A stretch of 64,000 nt of DNA from Gemmatimonadaceae bacterium (lineage in GTDB: Bacteria; Gemmatimonadota; Gemmatimonadetes; Gemmatimonadales; Gemmatimonadaceae), in assembly GCA_036496605.1 (NCBI GenBank), contig DASXKV010000029.1, positions 62,001-126,000 on the forward strand, in the 5' to 3' direction. Position 1 is the first letter of the stretch. The number at the start of each line of letters is the position of its first letter. The notes beneath the pieces were generated by a model. That model was not told where the DNA came from. It saw nothing but the letters and a program-made list of their open reading frames with translations, and searched no databases. The position numbers and the translations under genes were made by a program. Shown one piece after another: positions 20,114 to 30,255 of the stretch.

Positions 20114-22587
20114 CGCGCTCCATTGCCCGCAAGCAACTTGCCCAGCTCATCGAACGCCTGGCCGAAGCCGGACCAGTCGCCGCGGCGCAAGGCTTCTCTC
20201 ATCCGCGCGTAGAGCGCCGCGGCACGCGCGCGGACGTCGGTCGCCGTCGAGGTCCTCGCCGCTGCCGGTGGTGCGACCGGCGTGCCCGCCACCTGTGCGA
20301 GCGACGCGCCCGTGCGCACGCTGTCGTCCATGAGCACTCCGACGTGAAGGAGCGTGGGCGAACTCTGCGCGCGCCACGAGTACGTGGGCTGTGCAAATGC
20401 CACGGTGCCCGGCAGTGGGAGCGCGCGAATCGGCCCGTGAGCAATCGTTGCGTCGCGAACGCTGCCCCCTGACGCGCTATCGACGACATGCAAACGATCG
20501 AGCACGGCCGCCCACTTGAGACCGAGTTGCGGGGATTCGTGCCAGAGCGTGCGATGGTCGCTCCCGCCCATGCCGATAATGATTCCGCGCACGCGGTCGT
20601 TCGCGTCGACGACGACGAGGCTGACGGCAGTCACCCCGGCACGCGGTAACACGAACTCGGGTGTGCCTCCGGCGAGGGCGCTATCGGCGCCGTCGATCGC
20701 GACGAGTCGTCGAGGGACGTCGCTGTCAGCGCGCGTGCCATATTCCGCGAACGCTTCGCCCTGTGCGCGAAGGCCATCGATGGCCGGCGGCACCGCACTG
20801 CGCAGGGAGGCGGGCAGCACCGACCACGTCACGAACAAGGTCGGGAAGCGCCTGATCCAGGTCAGGGCGAGCGCCCCAGGGTTCGTGTCGGCGACGACGA
20901 AGCTCTCGCCCGTTGCCGCGTATACGATCGCGGTGGCGGCGTGCTGGAAGTATGTGCGCTCGTCGCCTGCGGCCGATATGTGCCGACTCAACGGATATGA
21001 CGATGACGCGGAGTATAGATCGAGTGCCCAGAAAAGCGAGTCACCGAGCACGATCGGCGTCACGGTTGTGCCTTGCGTGAAGAAGGGCATGAGCGCGCGC
21101 AAGCGATCACGTAGATCGCGTCGGCTGACAACCGTCGGTCGCGGGCGCGGCAGATCGCTCGACGCCCAGCGGAGGCGCTGAAAGCTCAACGCGTGCGCGA
21201 ATCGCGCGCCATCGCTCTCGATCGGCGCACCGACAATGCGCGCGAGTGAGTCCGAGACGATCACGTAACCTCGCGCCCCGGGAAAGACGATGGCGTTCAC
21301 GAGCTGCGTTTCCTCTTCGCCAGCACGCGTCGGCGGCGCGTGCACCAGGCCGCCATGATCGTCCACCTCCCAGGCAAGGATCCGGGTCAGGCCGAACGTC
21401 GCGCGCGTGGTGTCGCTTCCCGCGCGCGGTGGACGTTCAGGCACGTCGGCGACGACTCCCACTGCGGATCCGTGCCAGCCTAACGAGCCTACGTCGGCAT
21501 GTGTCGTCGTCTCGAGGGACCGGGAAATGGCAGATGCGTCCCAGATCGCGACATTGCGCGAGAGATCGCCGAGCGAAGAAAACATCGTATTGCTGTCGGT
21601 CCGGCGGACGGCATCGGTCGCGTACGCGCGACGCGAATACGCGACGCGTGCGTTCTGATACGGCATCTCGCGACGCTGTGGATCCTGCTCTTCGGCGATA
21701 TGCTCGCCAATGAATGGCGCGACCTCTCGGGTGAGTAACGCGAGAACCATGATGCCGAGGATCGCGGCGCCCGCAAGACGGCCCTGCCCGGTCCATCCCG
21801 CCCAGACCACGACGAGCGCCGAGCCGAGTGTCGCGATCGAGAGAATCAGATTGCCAGGAATCAGTACTTTGTGATCGACATATCCGAACGCGCCGTCCGG
21901 CCCGCTCCCGCTCGTCAGCACGGCATACATGTCGAGCCGGAAGCTCCACGCGAGGACGAGGAGCACCACCCCGGCGAGTACCGTGAGGTGTCGTCGCACA
22001 TAACCGGAGATGTAGAGCCGTCCGCGATCCCAGCGGAGACTCGGCGTCAACGCATAGAGGAAGACGACGAGCGCGGTGACGATGAGCAGGGCGATGAGCG
22101 ACCAGTAGTAGAGCGTTTGCTCAAATGGCAGCCAGTAGACGAAGAACCCAAGGTCGGCGCCGAAGTACGGATCGGTCTCGTTGAACGGAACGTTAGAAAA
22201 CGCGGTCGTGAACGTGGTCCAGTCGTCCTGCGGCAGACTGAGCACGCCGCCGAGCACGATCGCGATGACGATGACCGCAACCATCAGGTAGCGGCCGGAG
22301 ACGCGCTCGCGAATCTCGAGGTTTGCCACTTTGCGCGGCAGATCCACCGAGACGATGGAATAGCGAACCGCGTAGAGGTTTACAAAGACGAACAGACCGG
22401 CGGCGAAACCCGAGAGCAGGCGCATAACGAGCCCCGCCGCCGTGCGAGCGCGCCACAGCTCGAGCGCGCCTGCGGCCTCGAACCATTGGTAGTCGACGTA
22501 GACCTGGGCGACGGCGCGCGCCGCGAGAAGGAGAATCGCCGCGCCGAATACGGCCAGGAGCACCCATCGCCGCGGAGGAGCCGCCAT
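20110..22587 (-). CDS. UPF0182 family large membrane protein
   Basis: The 825-residue protein belongs to the uncharacterised UPF0182 (COG1615) family. Residues about 1-310 hold around seven membrane helices, with the family segments VYVDYQWFEAAG (29-40) and ETDPYFGADLGFFVYWLPFEQ. The remaining 500 residues are mostly soluble, with the YQNARVAYSRRAY segment and a Pro-rich, Ala-rich C terminus. Function is unknown in the family. Its 4-bp overlap with carbamate kinase and 10-bp distance from a sugar phosphomutase give no clear hint. Confidence 0.9.
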   Translation of the reverse strand: MAAPPRRWVLLAVFGAAILLLAARAVAQVYVDYQWFEAAGALELWRARTAAGLVMRLLSGFAAGLFVFVNLYAVRYSIVSVDLPRKVANLEIRERVSGRYLMVAVIVIAIVLGGVLSLPQDDWTTFTTAFSNVPFNETDPYFGADLGFFVYWLPFEQTLYYWSLIALLIVTALVVFLYALTPSLRWDRGRLYISGYVRRHLTVLAGVVLLVLAWSFRLDMYAVLTSGSGPDGAFGYVDHKVLIPGNLILSIATLGSALVVVWAGWTGQGRLAGAAILGIMVLALLTREVAPFIGEHIAEEQDPQRREMPYQNARVAYSRRAYATDAVRRTDSNTMFSSLGDLSRNVAIWDASAISRSLETTTHADVGSLGWHGSAVGVVADVPERPPRAGSDTTRATFGLTRILAWEVDDHGGLVHAPPTRAGEEETQLVNAIVFPGARGYVIVSDSLARIVGAPIESDGARFAHALSFQRLRWASSDLPRPRPTVVSRRDLRDRLRALMPFFTQGTTVTPIVLGDSLFWALDLYSASSSYPLSRHISAAGDERTYFQHAATAIVYAATGESFVVADTNPGALALTWIRRFPTLFVTWSVLPASLRSAVPPAIDGLRAQGEAFAEYGTRADSDVPRRLVAIDGADSALAGGTPEFVLPRAGVTAVSLVVVDANDRVRGIIIGMGGSDHRTLWHESPQLGLKWAAVLDRLHVVDSASGGSVRDATIAHGPIRALPLPGTVAFAQPTYSWRAQSSPTLLHVGVLMDDSVRTGASLAQVAGTPVAPPAAARTSTATDVRARAAALYARMREALRRGDWSGFGQAFDELGKLLAGNGAR

Positions 22588-22597
22588 CAGCCGTCCG

Positions 22598-23980
22598 TTA
22601 CACGCTCACGCCCTGCGACCGCAGCCACCCTTCCATCTCGCCCCGGATTGCCGCGAGCCGCTGAGGCGATGATGCTTCGTATCGCGCGACGAGCACCGGC
22701 TGCGTGTTGGATGCGCGGATGAGACCCCACCCATCGCCGAAGAGTACTCGTACGCCGTCCACATCGATCACGTCGTGTTGCGCGCGAAAATGTTGCACCG
22801 CCTTGTCGACGAGCCCGAACTTCTTCTCCTCTGGCACCTCGACACGAATTTCCGGCGTCGATACGAAGTTCGGAACGTCGGCGAGGAGCTGACGCACCGT
22901 TTTCCCCGAATCCGCGAGAATGCGCAGCAGCCGCGCGGCGCCGTAGAGCGCATCGTCGTGGCCGTAAAAACCCTCGCTGAAGAACATGTGGCCGGACATC
23001 TCGCCGGCAATTGGCGCATGCGTCTCCTTCATCTTGTCCTTGATGAGGGAGTGACCCGTCTTCCACATGATCGGCTTCCCGCCCGCGCGTTGAATGGAAT
23101 CGGGCAGCGCCTGCGAGCATTTCACGTCGAAGATAATGGGTTGGCCGGCACCCGTACGCGCCAGCACATCACGCGCGTACAGAATGAGGATTCGATCGCC
23201 CCAGACGATCTCGCCTTTGTCGTCGACGACGCCGATGCGGTCGGCATCGCCATCGAAGGCGATGCCGATCTCGGCGCCATCCTTATTCACCGCGGCAATG
23301 AGATCCTCGAGATTCTCCGGCACCGTTGGATCCGGATGATGATTCGGGAACGTGCCGTCACTCTCGCAGAATAACCCGCGTCCCCCGCCCGTGAGCCCGA
23401 GCTTCTCGAAGAGTGTGGGCGCGACAATAGCGCCGGCGCCGTTTCCACAATCGTAAACTGCCTTGATCTTTCGCGAGAGCGTACCGATGCGCCGCACGAC
23501 GTCATCGATGTAGCGATCCACGATCGAATCGTTACGGACGGCACCCTTGCCACTCGGGATGTCACCCGACTGAATGATCTGATAGAGTCGTTGAATCTCC
23601 GCGCCGTGCATCGAGCTTTTGCCGACGGACAATTTGAATCCGTTGTACTCGGGCGGATTGTGCGACCCGGTAATCTGAATCCCGCCGACCACGTCGAGGT
23701 GATGCAGGCTCCAATAGTTCAGCGGTGTCGGAACCACACCAATATCGACGACGTCCGCGCCCGCCGCCGTGAGTCCCTCGACTAGTGCGTCGCGAAGCTC
23801 CGAGCCGCTCGGCCGGTTGTCGCGCCCGACGGCGATCGCACCAATGCGACCGCTGGCACCCTTCGCGCGAAGATACGCAGCGTAAGCGCCGCCGATCGCG
23901 CGTGCTGCTTCGGTCGTTAGGTCACGGCCGACGATGCCGCGAATATCATACTGTCGAAAAATCCCTGGTGCGACGGCCAT
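22598..23980 (-). CDS. Phosphomannomutase / phosphoglucomutase
   Basis: The enzyme moves phosphate between C1 and C6 of mannose or glucose, feeding GDP-mannose or polysaccharide synthesis. The 460-residue alpha-D-phosphohexomutase has the catalytic Ser106 in TGSHNPPEYNG, the metal loop DGDADR (243-248), the sugar-binding GEMSGH (326-331) and the phosphate-binding RASNTQP near the end. GEMSGH favours an AlgC/ManB-like dual-specificity enzyme over phosphoglucosamine mutase. It follows nuoN by 28 bp and may be read from the nuo transcript. Confidence 0.92.
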   Translation of the reverse strand: MAVAPGIFRQYDIRGIVGRDLTTEAARAIGGAYAAYLRAKGASGRIGAIAVGRDNRPSGSELRDALVEGLTAAGADVVDIGVVPTPLNYWSLHHLDVVGGIQITGSHNPPEYNGFKLSVGKSSMHGAEIQRLYQIIQSGDIPSGKGAVRNDSIVDRYIDDVVRRIGTLSRKIKAVYDCGNGAGAIVAPTLFEKLGLTGGGRGLFCESDGTFPNHHPDPTVPENLEDLIAAVNKDGAEIGIAFDGDADRIGVVDDKGEIVWGDRILILYARDVLARTGAGQPIIFDVKCSQALPDSIQRAGGKPIMWKTGHSLIKDKMKETHAPIAGEMSGHMFFSEGFYGHDDALYGAARLLRILADSGKTVRQLLADVPNFVSTPEIRVEVPEEKKFGLVDKAVQHFRAQHDVIDVDGVRVLFGDGWGLIRASNTQPVLVARYEASSPQRLAAIRGEMEGWLRSQGVSV

Positions 23981-24008
23981 GCGAGTTCTCCGTACGTCAT
24001 CCTGAGCA

Positions 24009-25544
24009 TTATCTCGAATAGAGCCGCTCAGCCGTTGTTGTCGCGAGCTGCGGCCGGCCCGCCCACGTCAGTCGAACGACATAATCCGGAACGATGCCGA
24101 GCACGAGGAGCAGTATCACCGTCGCTACCAAAACGAGGCGCGTCAAGCCACCCGAGCGTGCCGGTACAGGCAGCCCGTCGAGTCGTGGCCGCATGAACAT
24201 CACCATCACGACGTACAGGTAATATCCTGCCGAGACAACGGTGGTGAGCACGAGCACGACGACGAGCAGTGTCTGCGGTGCCGGCGACTGAAGCGCGGCC
24301 TGAATGACATACCACTTTGCGAAAAAGCCCGCGCCGCCGAAGATCGGAAAACCGAGGAGCGCCAACATCAGGACGGCCATCGAGAACGCTGTCCACGGCT
24401 TCACACTCCAGAGTCCGGCGAGCTCGTCGAGCACCACGGTGCTCGAGCCGCTCCGAGTCAGCGAGCTGACGACGGCAAAGCAGCCGAAAGTCGCCAGCGT
24501 GTAGATGAGCAAATAGAAAATCATCGCCGACGCGCCCTGCGTCGTCCCCGCGGCCAGAGCAACCAACAGATAGCCGGCGTGGCCGATGCTCGAGTAGGCG
24601 AGCATCCGCTTGATGTTCTGCTGCCAGAGGCCAATCGCGTTGCCCAACACCATCGTTGCAATGGCGATTCCCACCACGGCGGGATGCCAGGCATTAAACG
24701 CTGCGGGAAACGCCTCGAGCCAGGCTCGCAAGAACGCCGCGAACGCCGCCGTTTTCACTGTCGCCGCCATGTACGCCGTGATGGGCGACGGTGCGCCGTC
24801 ATAGACGTCCGGTGCCCACATGTGGAACGGCACCGTTGCGACCTTGAAACCGAACCCGACGAGCAAGAGCGCGATGCCGATCAGGAACAGCGGACCGCCG
24901 GCGATGGCGCCGCCATCGGCGAGCGCGCGCGCCCCGATCGTCGCCAGGTTCGTTGCTCCGGTCGCGCCATACACGAGCGCGATACCGTACAGCAGGAACG
25001 CCGTCGAAAAGGCGCCGAGCAAGAAGTACTTCAGCGCTCCTTCGGCGGAGCGAATGCTGCGGCGATTGATGCCCGCCAGCGCGTACACCGAGATCGACAT
25101 CAGCTCGATGCCGAGGAAGACGATCATGAGATCGCGCGCCGCGGCGAGCAACATCATGCCTGACGAGGCGAGCAAGACGAGGACGTGCGTCTCCGGTGCG
25201 GTAATCAGCTCGCGATCGTTGTCGTCGATCGCAAGCATCAAAGTGAGCATCGTGCCGAGGAGAATGACGATGTCCACCATCCAGCGATAGTTGTCGACGG
25301 CGATCGGTCCCGGGCCCGCGCCATAGCCGCCGAGCAGGAAGTAGATCACGGCAACGAGCGACAGCAACGTGACGAGAATGCTCGCCCAGCCAATCGCCCG
25401 CTGGTGGCTTGGGCTATCGGGACGCCAAGCTGCCGCGATGACCAGAATCATCGCGCCCGCCACGAGCACGAGATCCGGGATCAAAGCCGCGGTCAGCTCG
25501 AGCGGCTTCGAGAGATCGAGCATCGACGGGATCGCGAGCATCAT
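24009..25544 (-). CDS. nuoN: NADH-quinone oxidoreductase subunit N
   Basis: NuoN is one of three antiporter-like proton-pumping subunits of complex I. The 511-residue protein has about 14 hydrophobic helices. Landmarks are the glutamate-containing FLGIELMSISVYAL in helix 5, the lysine-bearing KYFLLGAFSTAFLLYG and FKVATVPFHMWAPDVYDGAPSP. The ATG at 25544 overlaps nuoM as ATGA. It is the last gene of the nuo operon in transcription order. Confidence 0.96.
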   Translation of the reverse strand: MMLAIPSMLDLSKPLELTAALIPDLVLVAGAMILVIAAAWRPDSPSHQRAIGWASILVTLLSLVAVIYFLLGGYGAGPGPIAVDNYRWMVDIVILLGTMLTLMLAIDDNDRELITAPETHVLVLLASSGMMLLAAARDLMIVFLGIELMSISVYALAGINRRSIRSAEGALKYFLLGAFSTAFLLYGIALVYGATGATNLATIGARALADGGAIAGGPLFLIGIALLLVGFGFKVATVPFHMWAPDVYDGAPSPITAYMAATVKTAAFAAFLRAWLEAFPAAFNAWHPAVVGIAIATMVLGNAIGLWQQNIKRMLAYSSIGHAGYLLVALAAGTTQGASAMIFYLLIYTLATFGCFAVVSSLTRSGSSTVVLDELAGLWSVKPWTAFSMAVLMLALLGFPIFGGAGFFAKWYVIQAALQSPAPQTLLVVVLVLTTVVSAGYYLYVVMVMFMRPRLDGLPVPARSGGLTRLVLVATVILLLVLGIVPDYVVRLTWAGRPQLATTTAERLYSR

Positions 25545-27205
25545 CGCGGTCCTCCCGGTATGCTCGCGTACGACGTCGATGAGCGCGACTGCACCGTCGT
25601 CACAAATCGCTCAGCCGAGCTTTGCATGCGGCGGAGCACGGGAGCAGGATATACGCCGAGCCAAACGATCGCCGCGACGAGCGGCGCCATGATCAACAGC
25701 TCGCGCACATTGAGATCCGCGATATGCTCGTTTTCCGCTTTACTCAACGCGTTGAAGAGGATGCGCTGAATGGCCCAGAGGAGATAGGCGGCGGCGAAGA
25801 TGACAGCCGTCGTCGCGACGACGGTGAAGATCGGAACCGTTTTGAACGATCCAATGAGCACGAGGAATTCGCCGACGAATCCATTGGTCCCCGGCAAGCC
25901 GATGCTGCTCAACGAGACGAAGGTCAGTATGGCTGCGAACATCGGTACGACGCGCGCGATGCCGCCGTACGCTGCGATCTCGCGCGAATGCCTACGCTCG
26001 TAGATCATGCCGATCAATAGAAAGAGAGCACCCGTCGAGATGCCATGGTTGATCATGACCATCAGCGCGCCCTGCACACTCTGTACAGTCAGCGCGAAGA
26101 TGCCCAGCATGACGAAACCAAGGTGGCTCACCGACGAGTACGCGACGAGCTTCTTGAAGTCCGGCTGCACCATCGAGACGAGGGCGCCGTAGACGATACC
26201 GATCACGGCCAGGCCGAGGATGATCGAACGCACCGTGTCGTTGAGCGCCGCCGAAGGAAACAGCGGCACAGCGATCCTGAGGAATCCGAAAGTGCCGAGC
26301 TTCAGCATGATGCTCGCCAGCACCACGGATCCTGCCGTTGGTGCTTCGACGTGCGCGTCGGGCAGCCACGTGTGGAACGGGAACATCGGCACCTTCACCG
26401 CGAATGCCATGAAGAAGGCGCCGAACAACCAGAGCGCCGCACGGGGCGACACGGCGACATTTCGCAAGATGTAATCGTACGAGAACGTCGGGATTCCAGT
26501 CATCGGGTTCTTCGCGGCGAGGCCGATATAGACGATGGCGGCCAGCATCAGCATCGAACCGACCATCGTGTAGATGAAGAACTTGAGACTGGCATAAATC
26601 CGCCGTTCCCCGCCCCAGATGCCGATGATGAAGTACATCGGCACAAGCATGACCTCCCACATCACGTAGAACAGGAAGAGGTCGAGACTCATGAAGACGC
26701 CGAGCATGCCGGTCGTCAGCACCAGCATGAGGACGTAAAAGCTATGCGTCCGCGTGCGAATGTAAGTCCAGCTACCGAGCGACGAGAGCACCATGATGAA
26801 CGTCGTCAGCAGGATCATCATCATGGCCATGCCGTCGACGCCGATCGTGAAGCGCACGCCCCACGCCGGGATCCAGGAATGATCGAAGGCGAATTGCCAG
26901 CGCGGATCGCCCGGATCGAACGCCCACCACAAGCCTAACGATACAATGAACTCGGCGAGGAAAGTCACGAGCGCAATGATGCGCGGCACCGAGGCGACAC
27001 CGGTCGCGACCTCGTCCACGGCCGTCCGCGGGTCGACGCCGGCGCGCGCGGCCGCCGATTCCTCGGGCGCCGCCACCGGCGCCGCACCTGCTCTCGAGCC
27101 GAACGCGCCGTGAAGCCAGATCACGAGCGCGCCTGCCACCGGAATGGCGAGCAACGCCGTTAAAACCCAGCGATCGTAAGCGATGGAGCTCAAGAAACCG
27201 TTCAT
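25541..27205 (-). CDS. nuoM: NADH-quinone oxidoreductase subunit M
   Basis: NuoM is an antiporter-like membrane subunit of complex I. From the ATG at 27205 it has 554 residues. Conserved landmarks are YVMWEVMLVPMYFIIGIWGG (helix 5 Glu), VKVPMFPFHTWLPDAHVEAPT and SVSHLGFVMLGI. A hydrophilic Ala/Glu-rich insertion follows the first helix (about residues 36-70), longer than usual. It starts 2 bp after the nuoL stop and overlaps nuoN by 4 bp. Confidence 0.96.
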   Translation of the reverse strand: MNGFLSSIAYDRWVLTALLAIPVAGALVIWLHGAFGSRAGAAPVAAPEESAAARAGVDPRTAVDEVATGVASVPRIIALVTFLAEFIVSLGLWWAFDPGDPRWQFAFDHSWIPAWGVRFTIGVDGMAMMMILLTTFIMVLSSLGSWTYIRTRTHSFYVLMLVLTTGMLGVFMSLDLFLFYVMWEVMLVPMYFIIGIWGGERRIYASLKFFIYTMVGSMLMLAAIVYIGLAAKNPMTGIPTFSYDYILRNVAVSPRAALWLFGAFFMAFAVKVPMFPFHTWLPDAHVEAPTAGSVVLASIMLKLGTFGFLRIAVPLFPSAALNDTVRSIILGLAVIGIVYGALVSMVQPDFKKLVAYSSVSHLGFVMLGIFALTVQSVQGALMVMINHGISTGALFLLIGMIYERRHSREIAAYGGIARVVPMFAAILTFVSLSSIGLPGTNGFVGEFLVLIGSFKTVPIFTVVATTAVIFAAAYLLWAIQRILFNALSKAENEHIADLNVRELLIMAPLVAAIVWLGVYPAPVLRRMQSSAERFVTTVQSRSSTSYASIPGGPR

Positions 27206-27207
27206 GA

Positions 27208-29421
27208 TCACCGGATCGTGAAAGCGCCAAGCACGAACAACACACCAACGATCAACACCCAGGCATACGTGCCCACCTGACCGGACTGCAATCGCGAACC
27301 GATCCAACCGACGAAGCGCGGAACTTGTCCACCGACGAAGCGCACCATGACGCCGTCGATCAGCCCGTCGTCGATGCCCTCCCACAGCAGCCCACGCGAA
27401 ACACCAACCGTCGGTTGCACGACCGCGTCGTCATAGATCTCGTCGACGTAATACTTGTTCGCGAGCACGCGCTCGAATCCCTCTTCCGGCTTCGCGTCGC
27501 GCTTCGGAAGGAGCCGCCCTGGCTCGAGGACCGTCCACGCGACGATGATTCCCGCAATCGCGATTGCGAGCGCGACACCGATCAGCGCGTACTCGAGCGT
27601 CTGGTTCACCTCGGGTACTGTGCCGTGAGTAATTCGCAGCGTGGATTCACCGACGACCGGCTCGAGCCAGCGGTCCAGCAGGCCGATGCGTCCGAGCTTG
27701 ATCGTTTCCGGCAGGTTGAGCCATCCTCCGACGACGCTCAACGCGCCGAGGACGACGAGCGGCCCCGTCATCACCCACGGCGCCTCGCCGAGAAACTCTC
27801 GCTCACGCTCACCGGAGCGGTTCGGCCCGAGGAACGTGTAGATGAGCATGCGCATCATGTACACGGCAGTCATGAACGCGGCTGCCAGACCGAGCGCGTA
27901 GCACGCGTAGAGCACGATTCCGCCGGGAATGCCTAACCAGTGCGCGTCCGCCAGCGTCGACCCGCGGGCGCGCAGAAACAGCGTGCCCAGGATCTCGTCC
28001 TTCGAGAAGAACCCCGCAAAGGGGAAAATACCCGCAATCGCGAGCGTGGCCGCGAGCATCAGCAGGAACGTCCACGGCATGTACCGCCGCAGGCCGCCCA
28101 TGTTGCGCATGTCCTGCGCATCGTCCTCGTTGTGCGTCGCATGATAGGCGCGATGCATCGCGAAGATCACCGAGCCCGAGCCGAGGAAGAGGAGTGCCTT
28201 GAAGAAGGCGTGCGTCACGAGATGGAACACACCGGACACATAAGCACCTGCCCCAACGCCGACGAACATGTAGCCGAGTTGTGAGACCGTGGAATACGCC
28301 AACACCTTCTTGATATCCCACTGCTTGAGTCCGATCGACGCCGCGAAGATCGCGGTGAGCGCCCCGATCACCACGACCGTTAGGCTCGCCGAGGGCGACA
28401 GCGCGAAAAGGAAATTGCTGCGCGCGATGAGGTACACACCCGCCGTCACCATCGTTGCGGCGTGAATCAGCGCCGAGACCGGCGTCGGGCCGGCCATGGC
28501 GTCAGGCAGCCAGGTGTAGAGCGGGATCTGCGCGCTCTTGCCGGTGCAGCCCAGGAAGAAGAAGAGGCAGATCCAGGTGACGACGTTCGGGGCAAGACTG
28601 GCCGCCTGTCCCCGCACGCCCTCGAACTCGAGCGTGCCGACGTTCGCCCACAGCATGAACATGGCGACAAGAAACCCGAAGTCGCCGATCCGGTTCATGA
28701 TGAATGCCTTCTTGCCGGCGTTCGCATTCGCCTCGTCCAAATACCAGAAGCCGATGAGCAGATACGAACAGAGGCCGACGCCTTCCCAGCCGACGAACAT
28801 CACCGGATAGCTCGCGCCCATTACGAGCACGAGCATGAACGCGACGAACAGGTTCAGATACGCGAAGTAGCGCGGGTAGCCCGGATCGTCCTGCATATAT
28901 CCGACGCTAAAAATGTGGATCAACATGCCGACGCCAGTAATGACCAGGATCATTACCATCGACAGTTGGTCCAGCTGAAATGCGGCGTCGATACGGAGAT
29001 CGCCGACCGGCATCCACTCGTAGTACCGCTGGACGAATGGCGCGTGCAGCTCGGCGCCAGCGCCTCGCATCGCCATGAAGATCGCGACCGCAAGAACGAA
29101 GGCGAGCACCATCACGCCCGGTCCAACGATGCTCGTTAGGGTCGCGAAGCGATGGCGGACAATGACGTGATGATCGTCGCCGTGACCGCCGCCGCCGGTG
29201 ACATCATGGCCCGTGTGTGCCTCGTGCGCTTCCTCTGCCGACGGTTGCGGATCATGCGGATGGGCTCCCGGGTCGGCCGGACCCGCATGATAGGCGCTGA
29301 AGATCGATAACGCGCCGTTGAGCACGAACCCCAGCAGCGGCAACAACGGCAACGCCGACATCCAGCGGGCAACTGTGCCGGCGAGCGGCTGCGCGATACC
29401 CGTGACGTCCTGGAGAGACAT
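27208..29421 (-). CDS. nuoL: NADH-quinone oxidoreductase subunit L with His-rich insertion
   Basis: NuoL is the distal antiporter-like subunit, with the long lateral helix that spans the membrane arm. The 737-residue protein shows FVGWEGVGLCSYLLIGFWY, GKSAQIPLYTWLPDAMAGPTPVSALIHAATMV and a C-terminal lateral-helix region. Residues about 45-90, between the first two helices, form an unusual soluble loop with some ten histidines and several acidic residues (for example HPHD, HEAHTGHD, GHGDDHH). The ATG at 29421 shares one base with the nuoK stop. Confidence 0.95.
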   Translation of the reverse strand: MSLQDVTGIAQPLAGTVARWMSALPLLPLLGFVLNGALSIFSAYHAGPADPGAHPHDPQPSAEEAHEAHTGHDVTGGGGHGDDHHVIVRHRFATLTSIVGPGVMVLAFVLAVAIFMAMRGAGAELHAPFVQRYYEWMPVGDLRIDAAFQLDQLSMVMILVITGVGMLIHIFSVGYMQDDPGYPRYFAYLNLFVAFMLVLVMGASYPVMFVGWEGVGLCSYLLIGFWYLDEANANAGKKAFIMNRIGDFGFLVAMFMLWANVGTLEFEGVRGQAASLAPNVVTWICLFFFLGCTGKSAQIPLYTWLPDAMAGPTPVSALIHAATMVTAGVYLIARSNFLFALSPSASLTVVVIGALTAIFAASIGLKQWDIKKVLAYSTVSQLGYMFVGVGAGAYVSGVFHLVTHAFFKALLFLGSGSVIFAMHRAYHATHNEDDAQDMRNMGGLRRYMPWTFLLMLAATLAIAGIFPFAGFFSKDEILGTLFLRARGSTLADAHWLGIPGGIVLYACYALGLAAAFMTAVYMMRMLIYTFLGPNRSGEREREFLGEAPWVMTGPLVVLGALSVVGGWLNLPETIKLGRIGLLDRWLEPVVGESTLRITHGTVPEVNQTLEYALIGVALAIAIAGIIVAWTVLEPGRLLPKRDAKPEEGFERVLANKYYVDEIYDDAVVQPTVGVSRGLLWEGIDDGLIDGVMVRFVGGQVPRFVGWIGSRLQSGQVGTYAWVLIVGVLFVLGAFTIR

Positions 29422-29714
29422 CAGCCCTTCAGCAAGTTGATGTTCTGCAGATCGACCGTCTGTCGATGACGGAAGAGCGCGATAATGATCGCGAGGCCAA
29501 CGGCGGCTTCCGCCGCCGCCACGGTCATCACGAAGAACACGAACACCTGGCCGCCGACGCCATACACCTGCGAGAAGGCGACGAAGGTCAGGTTCACGGC
29601 ATTGAGCATCAGTTCCACGCACATGAAGACGATGATCGCATTGCGTCGCGTGAGCACGCCGACGACGCCAATCGTGAATAGCACCGCCGAGAAGAAGAGC
29701 GCCTCAGCCAGCAT
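29421..29714 (-). CDS. nuoK: NADH-quinone oxidoreductase subunit K
   Basis: NuoK is a three-helix membrane subunit that helps form the quinone-linked proton channel. The 97-residue protein has the helix-2 glutamate in [18 protein letters not shown] and the second conserved glutamate in [13 protein letters not shown]. It overlaps nuoJ by 11 bp and nuoL by one base, so the order and coupling of a standard nuo operon are kept. Confidence 0.96.
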   Translation of the reverse strand: MLAEALFFSAVLFTIGVVGVLTRRNAIIVFMCVELMLNAVNLTFVAFSQVYGVGGQVFVFFVMTVAAAEAAVGLAIIIALFRHRQTVDLQNINLLKG

Positions 29715-30255
29715 CGGTCACCGACCTCCTTCTTCCGAGCACCACTGCCCCGACAACCGCCGCGAGCAGCAGCACGCTCGTCACCTCAAAGGCGAGGAGA
29801 TATTCGTTGAAGAGTGAACCCGCGACGGGCGCGATGACGCCGGTGTACTGGATCTGCCGTGCGAGGTAGCCAGGGGCGATTCGCGGCTGCACATGCACGC
29901 GCGTGAGCGCGAAGATCTGCGCGAGGAGCGCGATGCCCACCGCGCCGGCAACCAGCCTCCAACCCCGACCACGTGCGTCAGCCACCTCGGACGGATGGCC
30001 AAGGTTGAGCAACATGATGACGAACAAGAAAACCACCATGATCGCGCCGGCGTACACCAGTACCTGGATGGCGCCAATGAACTGGGCGTCGAGCATGACG
30101 AACAGCGCGGCGAGGGCGAACATCGTCGTCACGAGCCACATTGCCGCGGCGACGGGACTCCGTCGCGTCACGAACAGAATCGCCGCGACGACGGCAACGA
30201 TGCCGAAGACGTAGAAGTTGAAGGTGTAGAAGAGAGGAAGGTTCTCGTGCAACAC
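29704..30255 (-). CDS. nuoJ: NADH-quinone oxidoreductase subunit J
   Basis: NuoJ is a five-helix membrane subunit next to the quinone chamber. The 183-residue protein carries the family core [29 protein letters not shown] (about 57-85), which includes the unwound helix-3 region. It starts directly after the nuoI stop. Confidence 0.95.
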   Translation of the reverse strand: MLHENLPLFYTFNFYVFGIVAVVAAILFVTRRSPVAAAMWLVTTMFALAALFVMLDAQFIGAIQVLVYAGAIMVVFLFVIMLLNLGHPSEVADARGRGWRLVAGAVGIALLAQIFALTRVHVQPRIAPGYLARQIQYTGVIAPVAGSLFNEYLLAFEVTSVLLLAAVVGAVVLGRRRSVTDAG

